This document shows positions 36,626-46,900 of a stretch of DNA of 64,000 bases, piece by piece. The number at the start of each line of letters is the position of its first letter. The stretch's first letter is position 1. A program made the translations under genes and the position numbers. The notes beneath the pieces are model-generated. The model was not told the origin of the DNA, did not search any database, and worked only from the letters and a program-made list of their open reading frames with translations. Origin of the DNA: Ustulina deusta (taxonomy: Eukaryota; Ascomycota; Sordariomycetes; Xylariales; Xylariaceae); the NCBI GenBank assembly GCA_023159155.1, contig JAJNNX010000030.1:1-64000 (forward strand), in the 5' to 3' direction.

Positions 36626-39600
36626 AAGCTATTATTAAAAAAATTATATAAAACTTTTAAAATTATTTTTATTAAAAAAAATAAAAATAATTAGCTAAAA
36701 AAACTTTAAAAAAGCTTATTATAATTAAGTTTATAATAACTAAAAATAACTATACTAAACTACTTAAAAAAAACTTAAAAATAATTAATATTTTATAAAA
36801 AAAATAAATTTAAATTAATTAAATAATATTATAAAAGATTTTTAATAATAAATTAATTTTATTTTTTAGAAAAAAAACTTTAAATATATAAAATTAATAT
36901 AAAGCTTTTTATTTTTTTAGTTATTATATTTAAAAAGATTTTTTCTTAAAAAGAAATTTAAAGTTTTATTATTATTATAACTAAAATTTAATATAATATT
37001 AAAACTTAATAATAAAAAATATATTTTTAAGCTTTATTAATATTAAATATTTATATAATTTATTTTATTTAAAAAAAAGTTTATAAATAAACTATTAACT
37101 ATAAATTTTATTAAATAAAATATAAATTTAAATATTATTTTTGTTTTATTTATATTTAAACTTAAATCAATTAAATATAATTTTATAATTAATTTTTAAT
37201 AAAAAAATATATATTTAAAAAATTAAATTATATTAGTTTTAAATATTAGTAATATTATATTTAATTATTATAATATTATTTGTTTTATAAAACTAAATAT
37301 TATTAAAGTTTTTTATTAATTATTATTAATTATAAAATTATATTATTTTACTTTTTTTTAAACTTACGAAAAAATATTTTAATAAAAAGTTTTACTATTT
37401 AGTTTAAAAATAAAACTTACTTAATAGTAAGCTTTTATTAATATATAAATTTAAAAACTTTTAAATAAATTTATAAATATTTATATAAATAATATTTTAA
37501 TTTATTTTAAAACTAAAAAATAATACTAAATTTATTATAAAAAAATAATTTATTGCTTATATTAAACTAAATATTAAAAAAATATTAAAAAATTTTAGTT
37601 TAATATATTTATTATTAATTATTTAAAAATAATTATAAAAGCTAAAATAAAAATTAAAATTAACTTTATAAAAATTTAAACAATTTTAAATTAAAATTTT
37701 AATAATTTTAAAAATACTAAATTAATCCGGTTATTTTTTAAGCTTTATAATTATATTTATATATTTATTCATTATATTAGTAAAATTATTGCTTTTTTAA
37801 ATTAACTACTAAAAAAAAATAAAGTATTTATAATAAAACTAAAATAAAAATAAGCTTCTAAATATATAAAACTATTAATATATAAAATATTTGTTTTAGT
37901 TTTTTTTAAGCCTAGCTAACTAATATAAATAAAAACAAATATTTTATATAATATAACAAAAAAAGATATTTAGTAATAATAATAAAACTTAATCTAAAAA
38001 CTTATAAAATATTTTTTCAAAATAATAATACAAATTAAGCAAGCTTACCTAATTTAAAACTATAAATTTATAGTAATAATATAAATTTTAAAATATTATT
38101 ACTTAAAAATTTTTAAAATTAAATTTTTTATAATAATTAATTATTAAGCTTTATTATATTTTTTAAATAAATAGATTTTATTAATATAATAAGTATATTA
38201 GGCTAACTTTTTATTAAACTTTAATATTATTTTTTAATATTAACTAAAATAAAAAAATATAATAGCTAATGCTTTATTAAAAAAAATAGCTAAACTTTTT
38301 ATAATTAAAGCTAAAAAAATAAAAAATAAAATAATAGTGTTAATTTTGCTTAATAAAATATTAAGTTTTATATTAACTATAGAGTTTTTATTTAATATTT
38401 TTTAAAAAGCTAACTTAATAAACTTAATTAAATAAAAAAACTAGTTATAAAATTTAAAAAATAAAAACAAAAAGCTATATATATTTAAAATTATTTTAAA
38501 TAAGATTTTTTTTTTTATATAGTTTTAATTCAAAAAGCTTATATATTTTTAATTACTATATATTAAAATTAATATAAAATAATTAAAATATTAAAACAAA
38601 AATACTACTAGCCCTATTTAAAATATAATTATAAAAAAAACAAAATATTATAAAACAAAACTTCTAGCTTTTTTTATTTATTATTTATATTAACTATAAT
38701 ATAGCAATATATAATAATAAATAATAAAAATATATTATTTAACTAATAAAGTTATAACTATATATAAATATTTATAAACAAGGTTAGCTGTTTAATTATA
38801 ATTTTATTTAATAAAAAAATAAATATTATATAATTACTAGCTATATAATATTATAAAAATTTATATAAATTTTTTAGTATACTAAATATATAAATATTAA
38901 ATAATATAAAACTGTTTATTTTTAAGTTTATAATAATAATTAATAATTTTATAAGTACTAAGCACTGCTTTAGTAATACTTATTACTTTTAAACCTAAAA
39001 AGCAATAAAATTAATTAATCAAAAACTAAACTAATAATTTTATTTTTATATTAATAAATATTAAAATAATTAAAATATTTATTTTTTTATTTTAAACTTT
39101 ATATATAATCTTTTATAATATTTATTAATTAATATATTACTATTAAAAATAGTAATAAAAATAAAAATATAAAACCTTTTAATAATAAATATTAGCAAAA
39201 CTATTACAAATTTTAATACTAAGCAATAAACACTTAAACTAGTTTACTAAACCTAAAATATTTAAAAAATAATATATAATATAGCAACCTTTATATAAAA
39301 GCAATACAAGCTATAAACTAATAAAAAAAAATGCTTAATAAATTTTAACATAAAATTTAAAATTAAAAAAAAAAAAAAAAACTTTATGACATAAATATTA
39401 ACTATTAAATTAAACTTCTAGTTAGTTAGACTTTTTAAAATTTTTAAAAAATAAAAATTTAGCTATGTTTTTAATTTGCCTAACTTTTATAAAATAAAAA
39501 ACCTATTCTATATTAACTAATTATAAAAAGTAAGCAATAATTTTTTATTTTAATAAATTTAATTATTGCTTTTAGCTAAAAATATTAATAATAAAATATA

Positions 39601-39771
39601 ATTTAAAATTAAATAAATTAAATAATTAAAAATATATAAAAAAACAAAAAACTATAATACTAGGTTGTTTAAAAAAGTTATAATTTTAATAATATTTAAT
39701 ATATAGTTTAAAATTTTTTAAATATGCTAATTAAGCTTAATTAATTTTATAAAACTTATAAAAAAGCTTTT
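36626..39771 (+). pseudogene. A1 pol segment, Ty3/Gypsy
   Basis: Continues A1 downstream of G, collinear with about 53185-56355 of A4. The reverse transcriptase C-terminal block (TAAATTAATCCGGTTATTTTTTAAG) lies at about 37715-37745. The integrase region runs from about 38560 to 39200, with the AAGCACTGCTTTAG block at 38960. It ends AAAAAGCTTTT at 39771, before the position where A4 goes on to its 3' LTR. So A1's 3' end has been pushed out of the window by the insertion of A3. Confidence 0.78.
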
Positions 39772-39995
39772 TATAATAGTTAGTATAATCTTAGCAAGAC
39801 TAGTAAGAACTTTAGACCTATATAGCAATAAAATAGGAAATCTATGTATAGACTAACTTATAACTCTATAGTTATATATATAAAGTTTATATTTACTTAT
39901 TTTATAAACTTTGATTTTTTTTTTTTTTTTTTTAAAGTTTTTATTTATAATATTAATAAACTAGCTATAAAAGCTTTACTTAACTAATTATAACA
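39772..39995 (+). repeat. Family A copy 3 (A3), 5' LTR
   Basis: 224 bp, TATAATAGTTAGTATAATC to TAATTATAACA, with a shortened poly-T tract. Family A leader follows, so it is a 5' LTR. The flank on the left is A1 pol sequence ending CTTTT, so A3 is inserted in A1. The 3' LTR of A3 is outside the window. Confidence 0.82.
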
Positions 39996-40042
39996 CTACT
40001 TTAAACTTATTAATTATTTATTAATAAATATTTAATAAATAT
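39996..40042 (+). pseudogene. A3 leader, left of element C
   Basis: 47 bp matching the first bases of the family A leader (CTACTTTAAACTTATTAATT and onward). It is cut at AATAAATAT by element C and resumes at 61436 with ATATATATTTTTTATTTT. ATAT is shared by both junctions. Confidence 0.8.
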
Positions 40043-40405
40043 TGCAGTAGGGCTAGTGCACACGTACAAAAAACAAGTTTTTAGTTATAAAGTAGAACAT
40101 ATTCTTGGAGACCTTGGAAATTACGGGACAAAAAATATAAAAAGTGCGCGTTTTTATTTAAAGCTATGAAAGACTTCTTTTTTATGCAGCACACAACGGA
40201 CAATTATTATAAAATATTAAATAGGAATTAAAACTTTATTTTTATTAATTGATTATTGTATTTTTATTTATAATTATAAATTAGATTTTAACCTAATACG
40301 TATAAAAATTTGCAAGCTAGAAAATATAGTCCGATATGGAATAATTAGGTAGGTTTAGTTGGTTTAAGTCTATAATACGCCGATTAGAAGCCCTGCTTTA
40401 TTTTA
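40043..40405 (+). repeat. Element C 5' LTR
   Basis: 363 bp from TGCAGTAGGGCTAGTGCAC to CCCTGCTTTATTTTA. The last CA reads TA here, whereas the 3' LTR ends CTCCATTTCA. GTGCGCGTTTTTATTTAAAG and TAATTAGGTAGGTTTAGTTG are shared with the 3' LTR. This copy is the less mutated of the two in its first half. Confidence 0.9.
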
Positions 40406-41366
40406 TTAGTGTTTTTAGTAAAGTAATAAAAATTAATATTATTTAATGCTTTTTAGAGCGCGACTTGCAATTAGAAACTAGTATTTCTAGCTAATATATT
40501 TAATATATAAAGACTAACTACTAATTATGCTAATTAGTTGTATTTTTTTTAATAAATCTTTATATGAAGCTAGACTTTTAATATAATTTAATAATATAAT
40601 ATAAAAATAATAAAAAACTAACTATAATAAAAATTAAATAAATATAAAGCATTAATAAAATTATTATTTTTAAAATAACTAATTATAAACATACTAATAG
40701 TATTATATTACTTTTATTAGATCTATAAAAAAAATATAAAACTTAATTATAGTTATATTAAAAAAGCTAATATATTTACTAAACTTAAATATATATAAGC
40801 TTTTAATAAAAAACCTATAAAAATATTACATTAATTATATATATTTATATAGTAGTAAAAACTATAAAATATTAAATAAAAAAATATTATTAAAACTTAA
40901 AAACTATTGTTTTATTTTTAAAATATTTATTATTTTGTTATTTTTATATATTAATAGTTCTAATTAATAACTTAAAATAAATAACTTAAACATTTTAAAG
41001 CAACTATAAAACTTTAGGCTTTTTTTAATAGAGTTTATTTTAAATATTCTAATTATAAATATATTTATTTTTAATATTATATTAACTAATAATTAGATTA
41101 GTAAATATTAGCTAGTTAAGTTTTTAATATTTATATAATTAGCTTTTAGAAGCGCTACAGTTCTATATATTATTAGTTTATTTATTTTTAATTTTATATT
41201 CTGCTTTTAGAACTAATTTAATAAAAAGAATATAACTAAATAGCTTTATAGAATAAAAAAACTTTTTAAGTTATATAGATTTTTATAAGCTAAATAAGTT
41301 AATTAATTATTATACTAAACAAAAACTATAATTAAAAAATATATAGTTTAATATATTATTAGTTTT
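40406..41366 (+). pseudogene. Element C leader and start of gag
   Basis: 961 bp of AT-rich sequence between the 5' LTR and the D insertion. By position it holds the primer-binding site and the beginning of gag. The first bases TTAGTGTTTTTAG do not identify a primer tRNA. It ends GTTTT (41362-41366), which is duplicated after D at 43877-43881. Confidence 0.55.
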
Positions 41367-41680
41367 TGTTGGAATAGTATTCCAGGTCAATCGTACGCTT
41401 TATTCGGACTATGGCTGAAGGCTATGGCATGGCCCATTTGGCCATGCTAGCCCATGGCTAGCCTAGGTGGCTAGGGGTCAGGTGGACCCTTCGCATTTGT
41501 ATTTGTACGAATACGAAGGGGTATATCTGGCACCTCTCGCACCTGCCGAATAGTTCCCTTTTTTTCTTTTGATAGGCATTAGATATAGTATAATAGATTG
41601 TATGGTGTTTGCCTTAATAGATCTGCCCTTGCGTATAGCACTATGTATATATATACTACTTTGGGTAGACCTAACCAATA
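41367..41680 (+). repeat. Element D left LTR
   Basis: 314 bp from TGTTGGAATAGTATTCCAGG to GACCTAACCAATA. It contains the palindromes GCCCATGGCTAGCC and TTCGTACGAA-like sequence (here TTTGTACGAATACG). It is more RIP-altered in its last third than the LTR at 43178: TATATATATACTACTTTGGG against ACGCACACACTACCCCGGG. Confidence 0.9.
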
Positions 41681-42400
41681 CTAATTAGTAAGTTAACCGG
41701 GACTTATAAACTAGCAAGGTTTTAAAGAAACGAAATATTGCTAAATATTATATAATAATTTGAAAAGCTTCTGTTTAGTAAAAGATTTTTGGCTAAGTTA
41801 TACGAAAGCCGAACAAAGTATGTTTTGTTTAGTAGATTTATTTTAAACGTTTTTTTATATAAGTTATTAAACTAGATTAGTATTTAGGTTTAATCTTTTG
41901 ACCTTTTGCCTAGTAGAAGCAAAAGGATAAGTTGAACTAGTTATACTACTTTGCTTAATAGAGCAAGAGATTAGTATTAACTATAAAGCTATTTTTTGTA
42001 TTTTTTTTTTTTTGTATAGCTAGTATACAAAAGTTATATAACTAATATATAATTATTGTATAGCTATTATATAAAGCTTTTTTATATTTCTGCTTTAATT
42101 AGATAGTTTATTTTTTGTAATGTTCTGCTTAGCAGAACTAAAAAAAAAAGTTGATTAATTTTATATAACCCCTTTATATATATAAAGCAATTATAATTGA
42201 TCTGCTTAGCAGACTAGATTATAAAAATTAACTATAAGCTTTATTATAATTTTTACTTTTTATATAATTTATATTTTATATAATTATTTGTTAATTCTAC
42301 TATAAAATAGATTTGTAAAAGCACCCGAATATACTTTTTGATAATCTATTATATAAACTAGCTAAATAATTTTTAAACTACCTGTTATATGTAAAGCTAG
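41681..42400. other. Element D interior, AT-rich half
   Basis: About 720 bp of RIP-like AT-rich sequence after the left LTR, without a gene. Some CG and TTGGC motifs survive at its start. Homologous sequence to 42230-42330 appears inverted at 63600-63698. Nothing codes for a recognisable protein. Confidence 0.6.
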
Positions 42401-43177
42401 GCAACAAACAACTTTTATATGCAGCCCCGTACAATTTTAGACTTTGTATAACCAGGCCATACCACCTGAATCCGAGGGCCCTGATCAAGCCCTTTGGACC
42501 TTATAACCCCCCCTTTTGTATAACTTGCATACGAAGGACCTTTGAACACCCCTTTTGGCGCCTAACCCATTGGCGTTGACCAGACCCCCCCCCCCCCTCT
42601 TTCCTATACGCATATATTTTTGACCCTGTACAGGACAGACCGTTCGGCACCCAATTTTTCCCTTGGTGCCCATACCCCCCCCCCCCCCTTTTTTGCTACC
42701 GACCCCCTCGTATAACCCACGTACAAAGGACCTTTGAATACCCTTCCGTACGGCTGCTTTTTGACCCGTACGGAACGGACCCCTTACCCCCCCCCCCCTC
42801 GGCCAATACCCATACAGACCTGTTCGACAAATTGAAAAAAAAAAAACAGAGTCAGAAGGGTATTAGCAATACCGAGAACCCCCTGTCAACCCGTCGTACG
42901 AATAGCCAAACGACCGAACAGGAGGGCTAGCTATTCGAAGGGCTAGCCGAGCAGTCGGGCCAGCCATACGGAAGGGCTGGCCGAATAGGTAGGCCAGCCA
43001 TACGGAAGGGCTAGCCGTACAGAGGGCTAGCCAGTTGAAGGGCTAGCCGTACGAAAAGTTTTTGTTTGTTGTTTCTAGCATTAGGTAGAGTTATGGTCTT
43101 TACCGAACGCAGATTTTTATATTTAGTTTTGTTTGTACGATTGACCTAGCAACATAACAAAAAGTAAAAATGGTCAG
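42401..43177. other. Element D interior, GC-rich half with C-tracts
   Basis: A sharp change to GC-rich sequence with four C-runs (at about 42586-42597, 42674-42688, 42788-42798 and a shorter one at 42508). CGTACG/CCGTACGG palindromes recur (42747, 42770, 43028). A degenerate unit of about 230 bp is repeated: CCTTTGAACACCCC...GTACAGGACAGACC, then CCTTTGAATACCC...GTACGGAACGGACC. Short frames in it (for example 42485-42673 minus) have no resemblance to a protein family I know. It lacks RIP damage and is not coding as far as I can see. Confidence 0.65.
42924..43052. repeat. GGGCTAGCC-centred tandem repeats
   Basis: About seven imperfect units of 17-20 bp. Each has the near-palindrome GGCTAGCC or GGCCAGCC followed by GTACGGAAG or a variant. 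The same block occurs inverted at about 62388-62516 in D'. It may form hairpins or bind a protein; no function is shown. Confidence 0.8.
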
Positions 43178-43409
43178 TGTTAGAATAGTATTCCAGGTCA
43201 ATCGTACGCTTTATTCGGACCATGGCCGAAGGCTATGGCATGGCCCATTTGGCCATGCTAGCCCATGGCTAGCCCAGGTGGCTAGGGGTCAGGTGGACCC
43301 TTCGCATTCGTATTCGTACGAATACGAAGGGGTATATCTGGCACCTCTCGCACCTGCCGAATAGTTCCCTTCTTTCCTTTCGATAGGCATCAGACATAGT
43401 ACAATAGAT
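43178..43409 (+). repeat. Element D right LTR, part 1
   Basis: Starts TGTTAGAATAGTATTCCAGG and keeps the intact palindrome CATTCGTATTCGTACGAATACG. It stops at TAGAT (43405-43409), where the TRIM entered. The LTR continues at 43795 with TGTATGGTG, as in the left LTR (GATTGTATGGTG). Open frames here such as 43170-43364 are chance frames in LTR sequence. Confidence 0.9.
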
Positions 43410-43499
43410 TGTCGGATATATACGCGGATAAAACAAGCACAAATAATACGTAGCTACGGGCCAATCTTTTGGCCTTTTGGTGTAGTGGTAAATCTGACA
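43410..43499 (+). repeat. TRIM left terminal repeat
   Basis: 90 bp identical to 43700-43789. It includes a possible hairpin, GGCCAATCTTTTGGCC (43471-43486), and an A-box-like TGGTGTAGTGGT near 43478-43489. Whether the latter promotes RNA polymerase III transcription is unknown. Confidence 0.93.
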
Positions 43500-43518
43500 A
43501 TTAAGAGTCTCATACGCT
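43500..43518 (+). other. TRIM primer-binding site, complementary to a tRNA-Lys(CTT) 5' half
   Basis: ATTAAGAGTCTCATACGCT starts at the first base after the terminal repeat. Its complement ends in a 5-base stem half TGAGA, the loop CTCTTAA with anticodon CTT, and one further T. That is the anticodon arm of a tRNA-Lys preceded by the 3' strand of the D arm. The tRNA identity is from memory of tRNA-Lys anticodon arms, not from a search. Confidence 0.7.
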
Positions 43519-43699
43519 TGAAAGAGTTAGCCGTCCCACTGAAGTGGCCCTTGGCAAAGGTCCCGGATCAATCCACTACGCTGAAGACCACCCATTCGAT
43601 TGCGAGCTGGACCCCCTAGAGGCCAAAGAGCCCAAAGGCAGGTAAATTAGCCGTGCGCCCAGCTGTTCCAAAAAGTGATTTGCAACAGCTGAGGGGGTG

Positions 43700-43789
43700 T
43701 GTCGGATATATACGCGGATAAAACAAGCACAAATAATACGTAGCTACGGGCCAATCTTTTGGCCTTTTGGTGTAGTGGTAAATCTGACA
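43700..43789 (+). repeat. TRIM right terminal repeat
   Basis: Identical to the left repeat at 43410-43499. It is preceded by the purine-rich GAGGGGGTG and followed by the second TAGAT copy. Confidence 0.93.
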
Positions 43790-43876
43790 TAGATTGTATG
43801 GTGTTTGCCTCAACAGATCTGCCCTTGCGTACGGCACTATGTACGCACACACTACCCCGGGTAGACCCAACCAACA
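43790..43876 (+). repeat. Element D right LTR, part 2
   Basis: Begins with the second TAGAT of the TRIM duplication and ends TAGACCCAACCAACA. GTTTT at 43877-43881 closes the insertion of D in C. Overlapping minus-strand frames across 43616-43874 run through LTR and TRIM and are not genes. Confidence 0.9.
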
Positions 43877-43881
43877 GTTTT

Positions 43882-46800
43882 TATATTAATTAAGATTAAA
43901 CTATTATAAGTTTAAAATAGAAATATAAAGTAATTAATCCTAAATAAACCTAATTATATAAAAAAAAATTTATTAAGCTTTTTTTAAATACTAAAACAAT
44001 TTTTTAAAATTATGCTTAATTTTTTTTTAAATATATAGCTTTAATTAATAAACTTAGCTAAAAAAAAATTTTAATACTTAAAAAGTTTTATTTATATAAC
44101 TTAATTAAATTAATCCTTTTTAATTATTTTAAAAATATTTTTAATAAATATAAAATGATTAAAAATAATTTATAATAAAAAAAATATATTAATATTATAA
44201 ATATTTTTAAACAATAAGCTAATTTAGAATTTCTTTTTTAGTTATAAATAGTAATATTAAGTTTTTTAAACAGTACTACTAGCTTAGAACTATTGCTAAA
44301 TATATTTTTTTACTTTATTTAGTAAGCTATATAAATATAACTATTTTAAGCTTTACTAGTTGTTTTTCTAACCTAGCTATTTATAATTACTTTTTTTATT
44401 ATGCCTTTAATAGTTTATATATATATAAACTTAATAATCAAACAATTAATAGCTAAAATAAAAAGCTTTTTTATTTATAATATTTAAATAATTAAAGCAA
44501 TAATTAAAATAATACAATTATTAATTAACTAGAATTAATACTATGTTTTTTTTAATTAAACGTTTTACTAAAAGATTAGCTAGCAAAGTGAGCAGCAATA
44601 TAGAAATAGCTAATTTAGAGCTTTTGTTATCTAAGTATCATAATTAAACTTTTAAAAATATAACTAATTAAATAGCTAGAATAACTTTAGAAATATTAGT
44701 AATAATCTATATAAATGTTAGTTTTATAAAGCTAAAAATTATATATAATAAAACTATAAATTAAAAAAAAAAAAAAAAAAACTTTAAAGCTTTATATAAA
44801 AAATATAACTTTAAAACTTAGTATATTAGTTTATTATATATATTTTAATATATTTGCTTGCTTATAATTAATCTAAATAAAATATTAAAAAAAAAATAAA
44901 AATAAATTTATACTTTTAGCTTTAATATAAATTTATTATAACTGCTTTAATAAATATTTTTTAGTAGCTTTAATAGTTTATAAAGCTTTATATAAATTTA
45001 ATTATGTTTTAAAAAATCTAGAATTTAAAAACAAGATTTAATTATAAAACTTAAAACCTAGCAAAAATAGAAATATTTCAAACAACCTAGCCTAACTACT
45101 TGTTTTAATATTTAAACAACTAATTGCAACTAATTAGCTTAACTCTAAAGTAAAATTTTAAGCTAATTTAGTTTTTATAAGATAACAAAAGCTTAATATT
45201 CTAGCTAGAAAAAATTACTTAAAATTTTAATATAATAAATAGCAAAAATATTAGAATAAGCAAAAGTTTATAGTACTAAAAGTAATTAATTAAATTGTTT
45301 TTTTAAATAACTTATTAACGCTTATAGTTCCGGACTTTATTAGTATATTTAATACATAAGCTTATATAAAAACTATAATAGCAAAAAAAAAATGTTTAAA
45401 TAAAAAAAATAATACTATGCTTAAAACCTATAATATTATTTAACTTTATAAAATAACTAGTGCTATAATAAGTATAAGTACTAATTAGCAAATATTTTTA
45501 TTTGTTTTAGGAATAAAAAAACGCTAGGTATTTTTTGATAAAATTAATAATTTATTTAAAGCTAAAATAGGATTAATTTAGGGAGAGCTGCTAAGTTTAT
45601 TCCTTAATATGTTAGAATTATTCGCAATATAGGCCTTTAAAATAAGATAAATATTAAGCAAAAAAATATTTAGATTAAATTAATTAAATAAACCTAAGTT
45701 TAAAACAAATAATTAATAAATATTAAATATATTTACTTTAGAAATTAATAATATATATATAACGCTACAAAAATCTATAAAAAAGGTTTATAAAACTTTT
45801 TAAATAAGTATATTTTTATAGAATATAAAAAACTATATAAAAGCTATACTTAAAGTTATAGTAAGAATTAGAGAATTATTAGAAAGCTTACTAATTATTG
45901 GACTTTTTAATATTAGTGTTTAATTATATATTTTAGTAAAAAGTTATATTAAAAATAACTAATTTTTTATAATTAATATTTAAATAATTTAAAATAAATA
46001 TTTTACTAAACTAGAAGTATTTTTATAATTATATAAAAAAATTATTGTTTAGCTAATATAGATTGCTAGGAAATATATATAAACTGTTCCTATATATATA
46101 GTTCTAAATAAAGAAGCAGCTGTTTTTTTGCTTCTAAGAATAAATTTCTTAAAAATTATAGATTATGTTTTTTATTTTAAAAATTTAGTTTTAATAGCTA
46201 TATTTATTTTTAGTAATATATATTATTGCTTTTGTAACTCTGCCTATTTAATTATGCTTTTATAATAAATTAGTAATTAGAGGTATAAAAAACTAATAGT
46301 TATTTATATATAAAGAGCTGCTATAAATAGTTATAATTAGTTTTTAATTAATATTTAAATTTTATTTTTATTATGTGCTACTAAAGTAACTTTTAATTTA
46401 GTATTAAACCTAAATAATAAAATTATATAAAAATACTTTTATAATACTAATTAGCTATTTATAAACTATATAAACTAAATATTAAAGCTAGATAATAATA
46501 CTTTTTTTATAAGTATTTTATTAAATAATAAATTTTTAATAGTTTTTAGGACTATTATCTATAAAGCTATAAAAAAAGCAAAAAAAACAAACGTTTTAAA
46601 GGCTAAATAGATAGCGTTTTTTTTTTTTTTTTTTTAATATTTATAATATATAAACTTAAATTAAAAAAAGTCTATTTAATTAATAATATAAAATATAATA
46701 GTTCTATACTTTTAGGGTTAATTAATGAAAAAAAAAAAGCTTTAATAAAAATATATAATTAGTATAAACTAGATAAAATGTCTAAAAAAAAAAGGATTTA

Positions 46801-46900
46801 TTTAAATATTTACTTATGTTTTGCTATATAATTTAAAAGAACTTAATTAACTAAAGAACGCTTCTAAAAAATTAAAAAAAACATAAAAATATTAGAACTT
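43882..46900 (+). pseudogene. Element C gag region
   Basis: About 3 kb between D and the first pol motif. The plus strand reads as long Lys/Asn/Ile-rich stretches broken by TAA and TAG only, as expected of RIP-mutated coding DNA. I recognise no zinc knuckle or protease triad. Together with 40406-41366 this makes nearly 4 kb before pol, long for a Gypsy gag. Confidence 0.5.

Larger units (their letters stand above)
43410..43789 (+). mobile_element. TRIM: 380-bp miniature LTR retrotransposon, recent insertion
   Basis: Two 90-bp terminal direct repeats (43410-43499 and 43700-43789) that I find identical base for base surround a 200-bp interior. They start TGTCGGAT and end ATCTGACA. TAGAT is duplicated at 43405-43409 and 43790-43794. 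A primer-binding site follows the left repeat and a purine tract (GAGGGGGTG) precedes the right one. There is no coding capacity. It has no RIP signature, consistent with recent arrival or with a length below the RIP threshold. Termini and primer site match Copia element E, its probable enzyme donor. Confidence 0.93.
41367..43876 (+). mobile_element. Element D: short non-autonomous LTR element
   Basis: 2510 bp including a 380-bp TRIM; GTTTT is duplicated on both sides. LTRs of about 314 bp (41367-41680 and 43178-43876 minus the TRIM) bound an interior of only about 1.5 kb with no gag or pol motif on either strand, so it must depend on another element. Its right half is GC-rich with C-tracts and CGTACG palindromes, unlike everything around it. 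Strand is assigned by LTR reading direction only. A second, partly longer copy lies inverted at 61944-63698. Confidence 0.85.

Noticed and set aside
43478..43590. A tRNA gene or tRNA-derived head in the TRIM (TGGTGTAGTGGT and GATCAATCC)
   Set aside because: The boxes are about 90 bp apart, the T-arm does not pair, and the region includes the primer site, so a cloverleaf is not supported.
43616..43874. Two overlapping minus-strand frames of 75-84 codons
   Set aside because: They run across the TRIM terminal repeat, its interior and the D LTR. The frame exists only because of the insertion and is antisense to the elements.
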